In this document: positions 10,584-23,100 of the stretch, piece after piece | How positions within the stretch are numbered: the stretch's first letter is position 1 | Layout: each line of letters starts with the position of its first letter | DNA from: Eutreptiella sp. 'Long Island Sound 2002' | Lineage: Eukaryota; Euglenozoa; Euglenophyceae; Eutreptiales; Eutreptiaceae | Direction of reading: 5' to 3' | Assembly: GCA_964036045.1 (NCBI GenBank) | Contig: CAXIWF010000734.1 | Coordinates: 1 to 64,000 of the forward strand | Length of the DNA: 64,000 nt | Notes under the pieces: model-generated | The model's input: only the letters and a program-made list of their open reading frames with translations | What the model was told of the DNA's origin: nothing | Database searches by the model: none | Translations under genes and position numbers: made by a program

Positions 10584-13210
10584 GATGTCCACATGGATGT
10601 CCCCACGGATGTCCCCACGCATGTCCCCATGGATGTCCCCATGGATGTCCCCATGGATGGCCCCATGGATGTCCCCATTGATGTCCCCATTGATGTCCCC
10701 ATGGATGTCCCCATTGATGCCCCATTGATGTCTCCATGGATGTCCCCATGGATGTCCCCATGGATGTCCCCATTGATGTCCCCATGGATGTCCCCATTGA
10801 TGTCCCCATGGATGTCCCCATGGATGTCCCCATTGATGTCCCCATTGATGTCCCCATGGATGTCCCCACGGATGTCCCCACGGATGTCCCCATGGATGTC
10901 CCCATGGATGTCCCCATGGATGGCCCCATTGATGTCCCCATTGATGTCCCCATTGCTGTCCCCATGGATGTCCCCATGGATGTCCCCATGGATGTCCCCA
11001 TTGATGTCCCCATGGATGTCCCCATGGATGTCCCCATGGATGTCCCCATGGATGGCCCCATGGATGGCCCCATGGATGTCCCCATGGCTGTCCCGATTGA
11101 TGTCCCCATTGATGTCCCCATTGATGTCCCCATGGATGTCCCCATTGATGTCCCCATGGATGTCCCCATTGATGTCCCCATGGATGTCCCCATGGATGTC
11201 CCCATGGATGTCCCCATGGATATCCCCATGGATGTCCCCATGGATGTCCCCATGGATGTCCCCATGGATGTCCCCATGGATGTCCCCATAGATGTCCCCA
11301 TTGCTGTCCCCATGGATGTCCCCATGGATGTCCCCATGGATGTCCCCATTGATGTCCCCATGGATGTCCCCATGGATGTCCCCATGGATGTCCCCATTGC
11401 TGTCCCCATGGATGTCCCCATGGATGTCCCCATGGATGTCCCCATTGATGTCCCCATTGCTGTCCCCATTGATGTCCCCATGGATGTCCCCATTGATGTC
11501 CCCATGGATGTCCCCATGGATATCCCCATTGATGTCCCCATTGATGTCCCCATTGATGTCCCCATGGATGTCCCCATGGATGTCCCCATTGATGTCCCCA
11601 TGGATGTCCCCATGGATGTCCCCATTGATGTCCCCATTGATGTCCCCATGGATGTCCCCATGGATGTCCCCATGGATGTCCCCATGGATGTCCCCATGGA
11701 TGTCCCCATTGATGTCCCCATGGATGTCCCCATGGATGTCCCCATGGATGTCCCCATTGATGTCCCCATTGATGTCCCCATTGATGTCCCCATGGATGTC
11801 CCCATGGATGTCCCCATGGATGTCCCCATGGATGTCCCCATGGATGTCCCCATGGATGTCCCCATTGATGTCCCCATGGATGTCCCCATGGATGGCCCCA
11901 TGGATGTCCCCATTGATGTCCCCATGGATGTCCCCATGGATGTCCCCATTGATGTCCCCATGGATGTCCCCATGGATGTCCCCATGGATGTCCCCATGGA
12001 TGTCCCCATGGATGTCCCCATGGATGTCCCCATGGATGTCCCCATGGATATCCCCATTGATGTCCCCATTGATGTCCCCATTGATGTCCCCATGGATGTC
12101 CCCATTGATGTCCCCATGGATGTCCCCATGGATGTCCCCATTGATGTCCCCATTGATGTCCCCATGGATGTCCCCATGGATGTCCCCATTGATGTCCCCA
12201 TGGATGTCCCCATGGATATCCCCATGGATATCCCCATCGATGTCCCCATTGATGTCCCCATGGATGTCCCCATGGATGTCCCCATGGATATCCCCATGGA
12301 TATCCCCATTGATGTCCCCATGGATGTCCCCATGGATGTCCCCATGGATGTCCCCATGGATGTCCCCATGGATGTCCCCATTGATGTCCCCATGGATGTC
12401 CCCATGGATGTCCCCATGGATGTCCCCATTGATGTCCCCATTGATGTCCCCATTGATGTCCCCATGGATGTCCCCATGGATGTCCCCATGGATGTCCCCA
12501 TGGATGTCCCCATTGATGTCCCCATGGATGTCCCCATTGATGTCCCCATGGATGTCCCCATTGATGTCCCCATGGATGTCCCCATGGATGTCCCCATGGA
12601 TGTCCCCATGGATGTCCCCATGGATGTCCCCATTGATGTCCCCATCGATGTCCCCATGGATGTCCCCATTGATGTCCCCATTGATGTCCCCATTGCTGTC
12701 CCCATGGATGTCCCCATTGATGTCCCCATGGATTTCCCCATGGATGTCCCCATGGATGTCCCCATTGATGTCCCCATGGATGTCCCCATGGATGTCCCCA
12801 TGGATGTCCCCATGGATGTCCCCATGGATATCCCCATGGATATCCCCATTGATGTCCCCATTGATGTCCCCATGGATGTCCCCATGGATGTCCCCATGGA
12901 TATCCCCATGGATGTCCCCATGGATGTCCCCATGGATGTCCCCATGGATGTCCCCATGGATGTCCCCATGGATGTCCCCATGGATGTCCCCATAGATGTC
13001 CCCATTGCTGTCCCCATGGATGTCCCCATGGATGTCCCCATGGATATCCCCATTGATGTCCCCATTGATGTCCCCATGGATGTCCCCATGGATGTCCCCA
13101 TTGATGTCCCCATGGATGTCCCCATGGATGTCCCCATGGATGTCCCCATTGATGTCCCCATTGATGTCCCCATGGATGTCCCCATGGATGTCCCCATGGA
13201 TGTCCCCATT
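10584..13210 (+). repeat. about 2.6-kb higher-order repeat, copy 1
   Basis: This copy starts at a GATGTCCACATG unit (10,584), followed by CACGG and CACGC units and, a few units later, GATGGCC. Inside are an 11-bp unit (10,716), GCTGTCC units, GATATC units (for example 12,215) and a CATCGATG junction (about 12,645). All of these recur 2,627 down to about 2,590 bp downstream. It also contains an internal repeat of a CATAGATG plus GCTGTCC pair at 11,290 and 12,994 (1,704 bp apart), which recurs again at 13,833. Confidence 0.75.
10716..10726 (+). repeat. 11-bp unit GATGCCCCATT (one base missing)
   Basis: This is a one-base deletion unit lying inside the 2.6-kb repeat. Its counterpart GATGTCCCATT is at 13,343, exactly 2,627 bp on, in the same context between a T-type unit and a GATGTCYCC unit. 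The shared position implies that the deletion predates the duplication and is not a random read error. Confidence 0.85.
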
Positions 13211-15510
13211 GATGTCCACATGGATGTCCCCACGCATGTCCCCACGCATGTCCCCATGGATGTCCCCATGGATGTCCCCATGGATGGCCCCATGGATGTC
13301 CCCATTGATGTCCCCATTGATGTCCCCATGGATGTCCCCATTGATGTCCCATTGATGTCCCCATGGATGTCCCCATGGATGTCCCCATGGATGTCCCCAT
13401 TGATGACCCCATGGATGTCCCCATTGATGTCCCCATGGATGTCCCCATGGATGTCCCCATGGATGGCCCCATTGATGTCCCCATTGATGTCCCCATTGCT
13501 GTCCCCATGGATGTCCCCATGGATGTCCCCATGGATGTCCCCATTGATGTCCCCATGGATGTCCCCATGGATGTCCCCATGGATGTCCCCATGGATGGCC
13601 CCATGGATGTCCCCATGGATGTCCCCATGGATGTCCCCATTGATGTCCCCATTGATGTCCCCATTGATGTCCCCATGGATGTCCCCATTGATGTCCCCAT
13701 GGATGTCCCCATTGATGTCCCCATGGATGGCCCCATGGATGTCCCCATTGATGTCCCCATGGATGTCCCCATGGATGTCCCCATGGATGTCCCCATGGAT
13801 GTCCCCATGGATGTCCCCATGGATGTCCCCATAGATGTCCCCATTGCTGTCCCCATGGATGTCCCCATGGATGTCCCCATGGATGTCCCCATTGATGTCC
13901 CCATTGCTGTCCCCATTGATGTCCCCATGGATGTCCCCATTGATGTCCCCATGGATGTCCCCATGGATATCCCCATTGATGTCCCCATTGATGTCCCCAT
14001 TGATGTCCCCATGGATGTCCCCATGGATGTCCCCATTGATGTCCCCATGGATGTCCCCATGGATGTCCCCATTGATGTCCCCATGGATGTCCCCATGGAT
14101 GTCCCCATGGATGTCCCCATTGATGTCCCCATGGATGTCCCCATGGATGTCCCCATGGATGTCCCCATGGATGTCCCCATGGATGTCCCCATGGATGTCC
14201 CCATTGATGTCCCCATTGATGTCCCCATTGATGTCCCCATGGATGTCCCCATGGATGTCCCCATGGATGTCCCCATGGATGTCCCCATGGATGTCCCCAT
14301 GGATGTCCCCATTGATGTCCCCATGGATGTCCCCATGGATGGCCCCATGGATGTCCCCATTGATGTCCCCATGGATGTCCCCATGGATGTCCCCATGGAT
14401 GTCCCCATTGATGTCCCCATGGATGTCCCCATGGATGTCCCCATGGATGTCCCCATGGATGTCCCCATGGATGTCCCCATGGATGTCCCCATTGATGTCC
14501 CCATGGATGTCCCCATGGATGTCCCCATGGATGTCCCCATGGATGTCCCCATGGATGTCCCCATGGATATCCCCATTGATGTCCCCATTGATGTCCCCAT
14601 TGATGTCCCCATGGATGTCCCCATTGATGTCCCCATGGATGTCCCCATGGATGTCCCCATTGATGTCCCCATGGATGTCCCCATGGATGTCCCCATGGAT
14701 GTCCCCATTGATGTCCCCATGGATGTCCCCATGGATATCCCCATGGATATCCCCATTGATGTCCCCATTGATGTCCCCGTGGATGTCCCCATGGATGTCC
14801 CCATGGATATCCCCATGGATATCCCCATTGATGTCCCCATTGATGTCCCCATGGATGTCCCCATGGATGTCCCCATGGATGTCCCCATGGATGTCCCCAT
14901 GGATGTCCCCATTGATGTCCCCATGGATGTCCCCATGGATGTCCCCATGGATGTCCCCATTGATGTCCCCATGGATGTCCCCATGGATGTCCCCATGGAT
15001 GTCCCCATTGACGTCCCCATTGATGTCCCCATTGATGTCCCCATTGATGTCCCCATGGATGTCCCCATGGATGTCCCCATTGATGTCCCCATGGATGTCC
15101 CCATGGATGTCCCCATGGATGTCCCCATTGATGTCCCCATGGATGTCCCCATTGATGTCCCCATGGATGTCCCCATGGATGTCCCCATTGATGTCCCCAT
15201 GGATGTCCCCATGGATGTCCCCATGGATGTCCCCATGGATGTCCCGATTGATGTCCCCATCGATGTCCCCATGGATGTCCCCATGGATGTCCCCATTGAT
15301 GTCCCCATTGCTGTCCCCATGGATGTCCCCATTGATGTCCCCATGGATGTCCCCATGGATGTCCCCATGGATGTCCCCATTGATGTCCCCATGGATGTCC
15401 CCATGGATGTCCCCATGGATGTCCCCATGGATATCCCCATTGATATCCCCATTGATGTCCCCATGGATGTCCCCATGGATGTCCCCATGGATATCCCCAT
15501 GGATATTTCC
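13211..15510 (+). repeat. about 2.6-kb higher-order repeat, copy 2
   Basis: This copy matches copy 1 at offsets of 2,627 bp (GATGTCCACATG, GATGGCC, 11-bp unit), 2,519 bp (GATATC pair at 14,734), 2,615 bp (CATCGATG, GCTGTCC) and about 2,590-2,603 bp (second GATATC pair). The offsets differ only by whole units apart from the one inherited missing base. A further, looser relative with GATATC pairs near 17,506 and a CACGG/GATGGCC cassette near 18.05-18.12 kb suggests a third round of the same duplication. Confidence 0.7.
13343..13353 (+). repeat. 11-bp unit GATGTCCCATT, paired with 10,716
   Basis: This is the second copy of the short unit described at 10,716. It is followed by exactly 410 regular units, to 18,273. 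Confidence 0.85.
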
Positions 15511-16380
15511 ATTGATGTCCCCATTGATGTCCCCATGGATGTCCCCATTGATGTCCCCATGGATGTCCCCATGGATGTCCCCATGGATGTCCCCATGGAT
15601 GTCCCCATTGATGTCCCCATGGATGTCCCCATGGATGTCCCCATTGATGTCCCCATGGATGTCCCCATGGATGTCCCCATGGATGTCCCCATTGATGTCC
15701 CCATGGATGTCCCCATGGATGTCCCCATTGATGTCCCCATGGATGTCCCCATGGATGTCCCCATGGATGTCCCCATGGATGTCCCCATGGATGGCCCCAT
15801 GGATGTCCCCATTGATGTCCCCATGGATGTCCCCATGGATGTCCCCATGGATGTCCCCATTGATGTCCCCATGGATGTCCCCATGGATGTCCCCATGGAT
15901 GTCCCCATGGATGTCCCCATGGATGTCCCCATTGATGTCCCCATGGATGTCCCCATTGATGTCCCCATGGATGTCCCCATTGATGTCCCCATGGATGTCC
16001 CCATGGATGTCCCCATTGATGTCCCCATGGATGTCCCCATTGATGTCCCCATTGATGTCCCCATGGATGTCCCCATGGATGTCCCCATGGATGTCCCCAT
16101 GGATGTCCCCATGGATGTCCCCATGGATGTCCCCATGGATGTCCCCATGGATATCCCCATGGATGTCCCCATGGATGTCCCCATGGATGTCCCCATTGAT
16201 GTCCCCATGGATGTCCCCATTGATGTCCCCATTGATGTCCCCATGGATGTCCCCATGGATGTCCCCATGGATGTCCCCATGGATGTCCCCATGGATGTTC
16301 CCATTGATGTCCCCATTGATGTCCCCATGGATGTTCCCATGGATGTCCCCATGGATGTCCCCATGGATGTCCCCATTGAT

Positions 16381-16980
16381 GTCCCCACGGATGTCCCCAT
16401 GGATGTCCCCATGGATGTCCCCATGGATGTCCCCATTGATGTCCCCATGGATGTCCCCATGGATGTCCCCATGGATGTCCCCATGGATGTCCCCATGGAT
16501 GTCCCCATGGATATCCCCATTGATGTCCCCATTGATGTCCCCATGGATGTCCCCATGGATGTCCCCATGGATGTCCCCATTGATGTCCCCATGGATGTCC
16601 CCATTGATGTCCCCATTGATGTCCCCATTGATGTCCCCATGGATGTCCCCATGGATGTCCCCATTGATGTTCCCATTGATGTCCCCATGGATGTCCCCAT
16701 TGATGTCCCCATTGATGTCCCCATGGATGTCCCCATGGATGTCCCCATGGATGTCCCCATGGATGTCCCCATGGATGTCCCCATGGATGTCCCCATTGAT
16801 GTCCCCATGGATGTCCCCATGGATGTCCCCATGGATGTCCCCATGGATGTCCCCATGGATGTCCCCATGGATATCCCCATTGATGTCCCCATTGATGTCC
16901 CCATGGATGTCCCCATGGATGTCCCCATGGATGTCCCCATTGATGTCCCCATGGATGTCCCCATGGATGTCCCCATGGAT
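16381..16980 (+). repeat. local 360-bp repeat, two partial copies
   Basis: Lines of sequence from 16,441 and 16,501 reappear identically at 16,801 and 16,861 (30 units on), including a GATATC unit at the same place. The preceding 60 bp differs only by CACGG against CATGG. Similarity fades after about 16,590 and 16,950. Confidence 0.6.
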
Positions 16981-18273
16981 GTCCCCATGGATGTCCCCAT
17001 TGCTGTCCCCATGGATGTCCCCATGGATGTCCCCATGGATGTCCCCATGGATGTCCCCATGGATGTCCCCATTGATGTCCCCATTGATGTCCCCATTGAT
17101 GTCTGCATGGATGTCCCCATGGATGTCCCCATGGATGGCCCCATGGATGTCCCCATTGATGTCCCCATGGATGTCCCCATGGATGTCCCCATGGATGTCC
17201 CCATTGATGTCCCCATGGATGTCCCCATGGATGTCCCCATGGATGTCCCCATGGATGTCCCCATGGATGTCCCCATGGATGTCCCCATGGATGTCCCCAT
17301 TGATGTCCCCATGGATGTCCCCATGGATGTCCCCATGGATGTCCCCATTGATGTCCCCATTGATGTCCCCATTGATGTCCCCATGGATGTCCCCATTGAT
17401 GTCCCCATGGATGTCCCCATGGATGTCCCCATTGATGTCCCCATTGATGTCCCCATTGATGTCCCCATGGATGTCCCCATTGATGTCCCCATGGATGTCC
17501 CCATGGATATCCCCATGGACATCCCCATTGATGTCCCCATTGATGTCCCCATGGATGTCCCCATGGATGTCCCCATGGATATCCCCATGGATATCCCCAT
17601 GGATATCCCCATTGATGTCCCCATTGATGTCCCCATGGATGTCCCCATGGATGTCCCCATTGATGTCCCCATGGATGTCCCCATGGATGTCCCCATGGAT
17701 GTCCCCATGGATGTCCCCATGGATGTCCCCATGGATGTCCCCATGGATGTCCCCATGGATGTCCCCATGGATGTCCCCATGGATGTCCCCATTGATGTCC
17801 CCATTGATGTCCCCATTGATGTCCCCATGGATGTCCCCATGGATGTCCCCATTGATGTCCCCATGGATGTCCCCATGGATGTCCCCATGGATGTCCCCAT
17901 GGATGTCCCCATTGATGTCCCCATGGATGTCCCCATGGATGTCCCCATTGATGTCCCCATGGATGTCCCCATGGATGTCCCCATTGATGTCCCCATTGAT
18001 GTCCCCATTGCTGTCCCCATTGCTGTCCGCATGGATGTCCCCATGGATGTCCCCACGGATGTCCCCACGGATGTCCCCATGGATGTCCCCATGGATGTCC
18101 CCATGGATGGCCCCATGGATGTCCCCATGGATGTCCCCATTGATGTCCCCATTGATGTCCCCATTGATGTCCCCATGGATGTCCCCATGGATGTCCCCAT
18201 GGATGTCCCCATGGATGTCCCCATGGATGTCCCCATTGATGTCCCCATGGATGTCCCCATGGATGTCCCCATG

Positions 18274-18291
18274 GATGTCCCCGTCCCCATG
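18274..18291 (+). repeat. 18-bp fused unit (CCCCGTCCCC)
   Basis: GATGTCCCC is joined directly to GTCCCCATG, so this is one and a half units. It could arise from a six-base deletion that removed CATGAT or an equivalent stretch. It is the only break in the regular part that is not a single base, and it keeps all three-base frames open. From 18,292 the array runs 43,320 bp without another net break. Confidence 0.9.
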
Positions 18292-18849
18292 GATGTCCCC
18301 ATGGATGTCCCCATGGATGTCCCCATTGATGTCCCCATTGATGTCCCCATGGATGTCCCCATGGATGTCCCCATGGATGTCCCCATTGATGTCCCCACGG
18401 ATGTCCCCATGGATGTCCCCATGGATGTCCCCATGGATGTCCCCATGGATGTCCCCATTGATGTCCCCATTGATGTCCCCATTGATGTCCCCATGGATGT
18501 CCCCATGGATGTCCCCATTGATGTCCCCATGGATGTCCCCATGGATGTCCCCATGGATGTCCCCATTGATGTCCCCATGGATGTCCCCATGGATGTCCCC
18601 ATTGATGTCCCCATGGATGTCCCCATGGATGTCCCCATGGATGTCCCCATGGATGTCCCCATGGATGTCCCCATTGATGTCCCCATTGATGTCCCCATGG
18701 ATGTCCCCATTGATGTCCCCATTGATGTCCCCATGGATGTCCCCATGGATGTCCCCATGGATGTCCCCATGGATGTCCCCATTGATGTCCCCATTGATGT
18801 CCCCATTGATGTCCCCATGGATGTCCCCATGGATGTCCCCATTGATGTC

Positions 18850-19360
18850 CCCATGGATGTCCCCATTGATGTCCCCATGGATGTCCCCATGGATGTTCGC
18901 ATGGATGTCCCCATGGATGTCCCCATGAATGTCCCCATGGATGTCCCCATGGATGTCCCCATGGATGTCCCCATTGATGTCCCCATGGATGTCCCCATGG
19001 ATGTCCCCATGGATGTCCCCATTGATGTCCCCATGGATGTCCCCATGGATGTCCCCATTGATGTCCCCATTGATGTCCCCATGGATGTCCCCATGGATGT
19101 CCCCATGGATGTCCCCATGGATGTCCCCATGGATGTCCCCATGGATGTCCCCATTGATGTCCCCATGGATGTCCCCATTGATGTCCCCATTGATGTCCCC
19201 ATGGATGTCCCCATGGATGTCCCCATGGATGTCCCCATGGATGTCCCCATGGATGTCCCCATGGATGTCCCCATTGATGTCCCCATGGATGTCCCCATTG
19301 ATGTCCCCATGGATGTCCCCATGGATGTTCCCATGGATGTCCCCATGGATGTCCCCATGA
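18850..19360 (+). repeat. 432-bp spaced pair marked by CATGAATG
   Basis: A CATGAATG junction occurs at 18,927 and 19,359 (36 units apart). The dozen or so units before each share the G/T order and a GATGTTC unit (GATGTTCGC in the first, GATGTTCCC in the second). The sequence after each junction does not match, so the duplicated part lies upstream of the marker. Confidence 0.55.
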
Positions 19361-20820
19361 ATGTCCCCATGGATGTTCCCATGGATGTCCCCATGGATGT
19401 CCCCATGGATGTCCCCATGGATGTCCCCATGGATGTCCCCATGGATGTTTCCATTGATGTCCCCATGGATGTTGCCATGGATGTCCCCATTGATGTCCCC
19501 GTTGATGTCCCCATGGATGTCCCCATGGATGTCCCCATTGCTGTCCCCATTGATGTCCCCATGGATGTCCCCATGGATGTCCCCATTGATGTCCCCATGG
19601 ATGTCCCCATTGATGTCCCCATTGATGTCCCCATGGATGTCCCCATGGATGTCCCCATGGATGTCCCCATGGATATTCCCATTGATGTCCCCATTGATGT
19701 CCCCATGGATGTCCCCATGGATGTCCCCATGGATGGCCCCATGGATGTCCCCATGGATGTCCCCATGGATGTTCCCATTGATGTCCCCATTGATGTCCCC
19801 ATGGATGTCCCCATGGATGTCCCCATGGATGTCCCCATGGATGTCCCCATGGATGTTCCCATGGATGTCCCCATTGATGTCCCCATGGATGTCCCCATTG
19901 ATGTCCCCATTGATGTCCCCATGGATGTCCCCATGGATGTCCCCATTGATGTCCCCATGGATGTCCCCATGGATGTCCCCATTGATGTCCCCATGGATGT
20001 CCCCATTGATGTCCCCATTGATGTCCCCATTGATGTCCCCATGGATGTCCCCATGGATGTCCCCATGGATGTCCCCATGGATGTCCCCATGGATGTCCCC
20101 ATGGGTGTCCCCATGGATGTCCCCATGGGTGTCCCCATGGATGTCCCCATGGATGTCCCCATTGATGTCCCCATGGATGTCCCCATTGATGTCCCCATGG
20201 ATGTCCCCATGGATGTCCCCATGGATGTCCCCATGGATGTCCCCATGGATGTCCCCATGGATGTTCCCATTGATGTCCCCATTGATGTCCCCATGGATGT
20301 TCCCATGGATGTCCCCATGGCTGTCCCCATGGATGTCCCCATTGATGTCCCCATGGATGTCCCCATGGATGTCCCCATGGATGTCCCCATGGATGTTCAC
20401 ATTGATGTCCCCATGGATGTCCCCATTGATGTCCCCATGGATGTCCCCATGGATGTCCCCATGGAAGTCCCCATGGATGTCCCCATGGATATCCCCATTG
20501 ATGTCCCCATTGATGTCCCCATGGATGTCCCCATTGATGTCCCCATTGATGTCCCCATGGATGTCCCCATTGATGTCCCCATGGATGTCCCCATGGATAT
20601 CCCCATTGATGTCCCCATTGATGTCCCCATGGATGTCCCCATTGATGTCCCCATGGATGTCCCCATTGATGTCCCCATGGATGTCCCCATTGATGTCCCC
20701 ATGGATGTCCCCATGGATGTCCCCATTGATGTCCCCATGGATGTCCCCATTGATGTCCCCATTGATGTCCCCATGGATGTCCCCATGGATGTCCCCATTG
20801 ATGTCCCCATGGATGTCCCC

Positions 20821-21480
20821 ATGGATGTCCCCATGGATGTCCCCATTGTTGTCCCCATGGATGTCCCCATGGATGTCCCCATTGATGTCCCCATGGATGT
20901 CCCCATTGATGTCCCCATTGATGTCCCCATTGCTGTCCCCATGGATATCCCCATTGATGTCCCCATTGATGTCCCCATGGATGTCCCCATGGATGTCCCC
21001 ATGGATGTCCCCATTGATGTCCCCATGGATGTCCCCATTGATGTCCCCATTGATGTCCCCATGGATGTCCCCATTGATGTCCCCATGGATGTCCCCATTG
21101 ATGTCCCCATGGATGTCCCCATTGATGTCCCCATTGATGTCCCCATGGATGTCCCCATTGATGTCCCCATTGATGTCCCCATTGATGTCCCCATTGCTGT
21201 CCCCATGGATGTCCCCATGGATGTCCCCATGGATGTCCCCATGGATGTCCCCATTGTTGTCCCCATGGATGTCCCCATGGATGTCCCCATTGATGTCCCC
21301 ATGGATGTCCCCATTGATGTCCCCATTGATGTCCCCATTGCTGTCTCCATGGATATCCCCATTGATGTCCCCATTGATGTCCCCATGGATGTCCCCATGG
21401 ATGTCCCCATGGATGTCCCCATTGATGTCCCCATGGATGTCCCCATTGATGTCCCCATTGATGTCCCCATGGATGTCCCC
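20821..21480 (+). repeat. 408-bp spaced duplicate carrying GTTGTCC and GCTGTCC
   Basis: The block 20,821-21,072 recurs at 21,229-21,480. Both contain GTTGTCC (20,848 and 21,256), then GCTGTC followed by a GATATC unit, then the same G/T order over about 20 units. One difference is GCTGTCTCC in the second copy. The 156 bp between the blocks does not match either. Confidence 0.75.
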
Positions 21481-21660
21481 ATGGATGTCCCCATGGATGT
21501 CCCCATTGATGTCCCCATTGATGTCCCCATGGATGTCCCCATGGATGTCCCCATGGATGTCCCCATGGATGTCCCCATTGATGTCCCCATGGATGCCCCC
21601 ATGGATGTCCCCATGGATGTCCCCATGGATGTCCCCATGGATGTCCCCATGGATGTCCCC

Positions 21661-22140
21661 ATGGATGTCCCCATTGATGTCCCCATGGATGTCCCCATGG
21701 ATGTCCCCATGGATGTCCCCATGGATGTCCCCATGGATGTCCCCATGGATGTCCCCATTGATGTCCCCATGGATGTCCCCATTGATGTCCCCATTGATGT
21801 CCCCATGGATATCCCCATTGATGTCCCCATTGATGTCCCCATGGATGTCCCCATGGATGTTCCCATGGATGTCCCCATGGATGTCCCCATGGATGTCCCC
21901 ATGGATGTCCCCATTGATGTCCCCATGGATGTCCCCATGGATGTCCCCATGGATGTCCCCATGGATGTCCCCATGGATGTCCCCATGGATGTCCCCATTG
22001 ATGTCCCCATGGATGTCCCCATTGATGTCCCCATTGATGTCCCCATGGATGTTCCCATTGATGTCCCCATTGATGTCCCCATGGATGTTCCCATGGATGT
22101 CCCCATGGATGTCCCCATGGATGTCCCCATTGATGTCCCC
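21661..22140 (+). repeat. 240-bp higher-order repeat, two copies
   Basis: The 120 bases from 21,661 are identical to those from 21,901 (20 units on). The next 60 differ by one unit only: GATATC in the first, GATGTTC in the second. The last 60 are similar but swap which unit carries GATGTTC. Confidence 0.7.
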
Positions 22141-22680
22141 ATGGATGTCCCCATGGATGTCCCCATGGATGTCCCCATGGATGTCCCCATGGATGTTCCC
22201 ATTGATGTCCCCATGGATGTCCCCATTGATGTCCCCATGGATGTCCCCATGGATGTCCCCATTGATGTCCCCATGGATGTCCCCATGGATGTCCCCATGG
22301 ATGTCCCCATGGATGTCCCCATTGATGTCCCCATGGATGTTCCCATGGATGTCCCCATGGATGTCCCCATGGATGTCCCCATTGATGTCCCCATGGATGT
22401 CCCCATTGATGTCCCCATTGATGTCCCCATGGATGTCCCCATGGATGTCCCCATTGATGTCCCCATGGATGTCCCCATTGATGTCCCCATTGATGTCCCC
22501 ATGGATGTCCCCATGGATGTCCCCATGGATGTCCCCATGGATGTCCCCATGGATGTCCCCATGGATGTCCCCATTGATGTCCCCATGGATGTTCCCATTG
22601 ATGTCCCCATGGATGTCCCCATTGATGTCCCCATTGATGTCCCCATGGATGTCCCCATGGATGTCCCCATGGATGTCCCC

Positions 22681-23100
22681 ATTGTTGTCCCCATTGATGT
22701 CCCCATTGATGTCCCCATTGATGTCCCCATTGATGTCCCCATGGATGTTCCCATGGATGTCCCCATGGATGTCCCCATGGATGTCCCCATTGATGTCCCC
22801 ATGGATGTCCCCATTGATGTCCCCATTGATGTCCCCATGGATGTCCCCATGGATGTCCCCATGGATGTCCCCATGGATGTCCCCATGGATGTCCCCATGG
22901 ATGTCCCCATGGATGTCCCCATGGATGTCCCCATGGATGTCCCCATTGATGTCCCCATGGATGTCCCCATTGATGTCCCCATTGATGTCCCCATGGATGT
23001 CCCCATGGATGTCCCCATGGATGTCCCCATTGATGTCCCCATGGATGTCCCCATTGTTGTCCCCATTGATGTCCCCATTGATGTCCCCATTGATGTCCCC
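22681..23100 (+). repeat. GTTGTCC units 372 bp apart in a shared T-rich context
   Basis: GTTGTCC occurs at 22,684 and 23,056 (31 units apart), each followed by three or four T-type units. A short block was probably duplicated. Confidence 0.5.
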
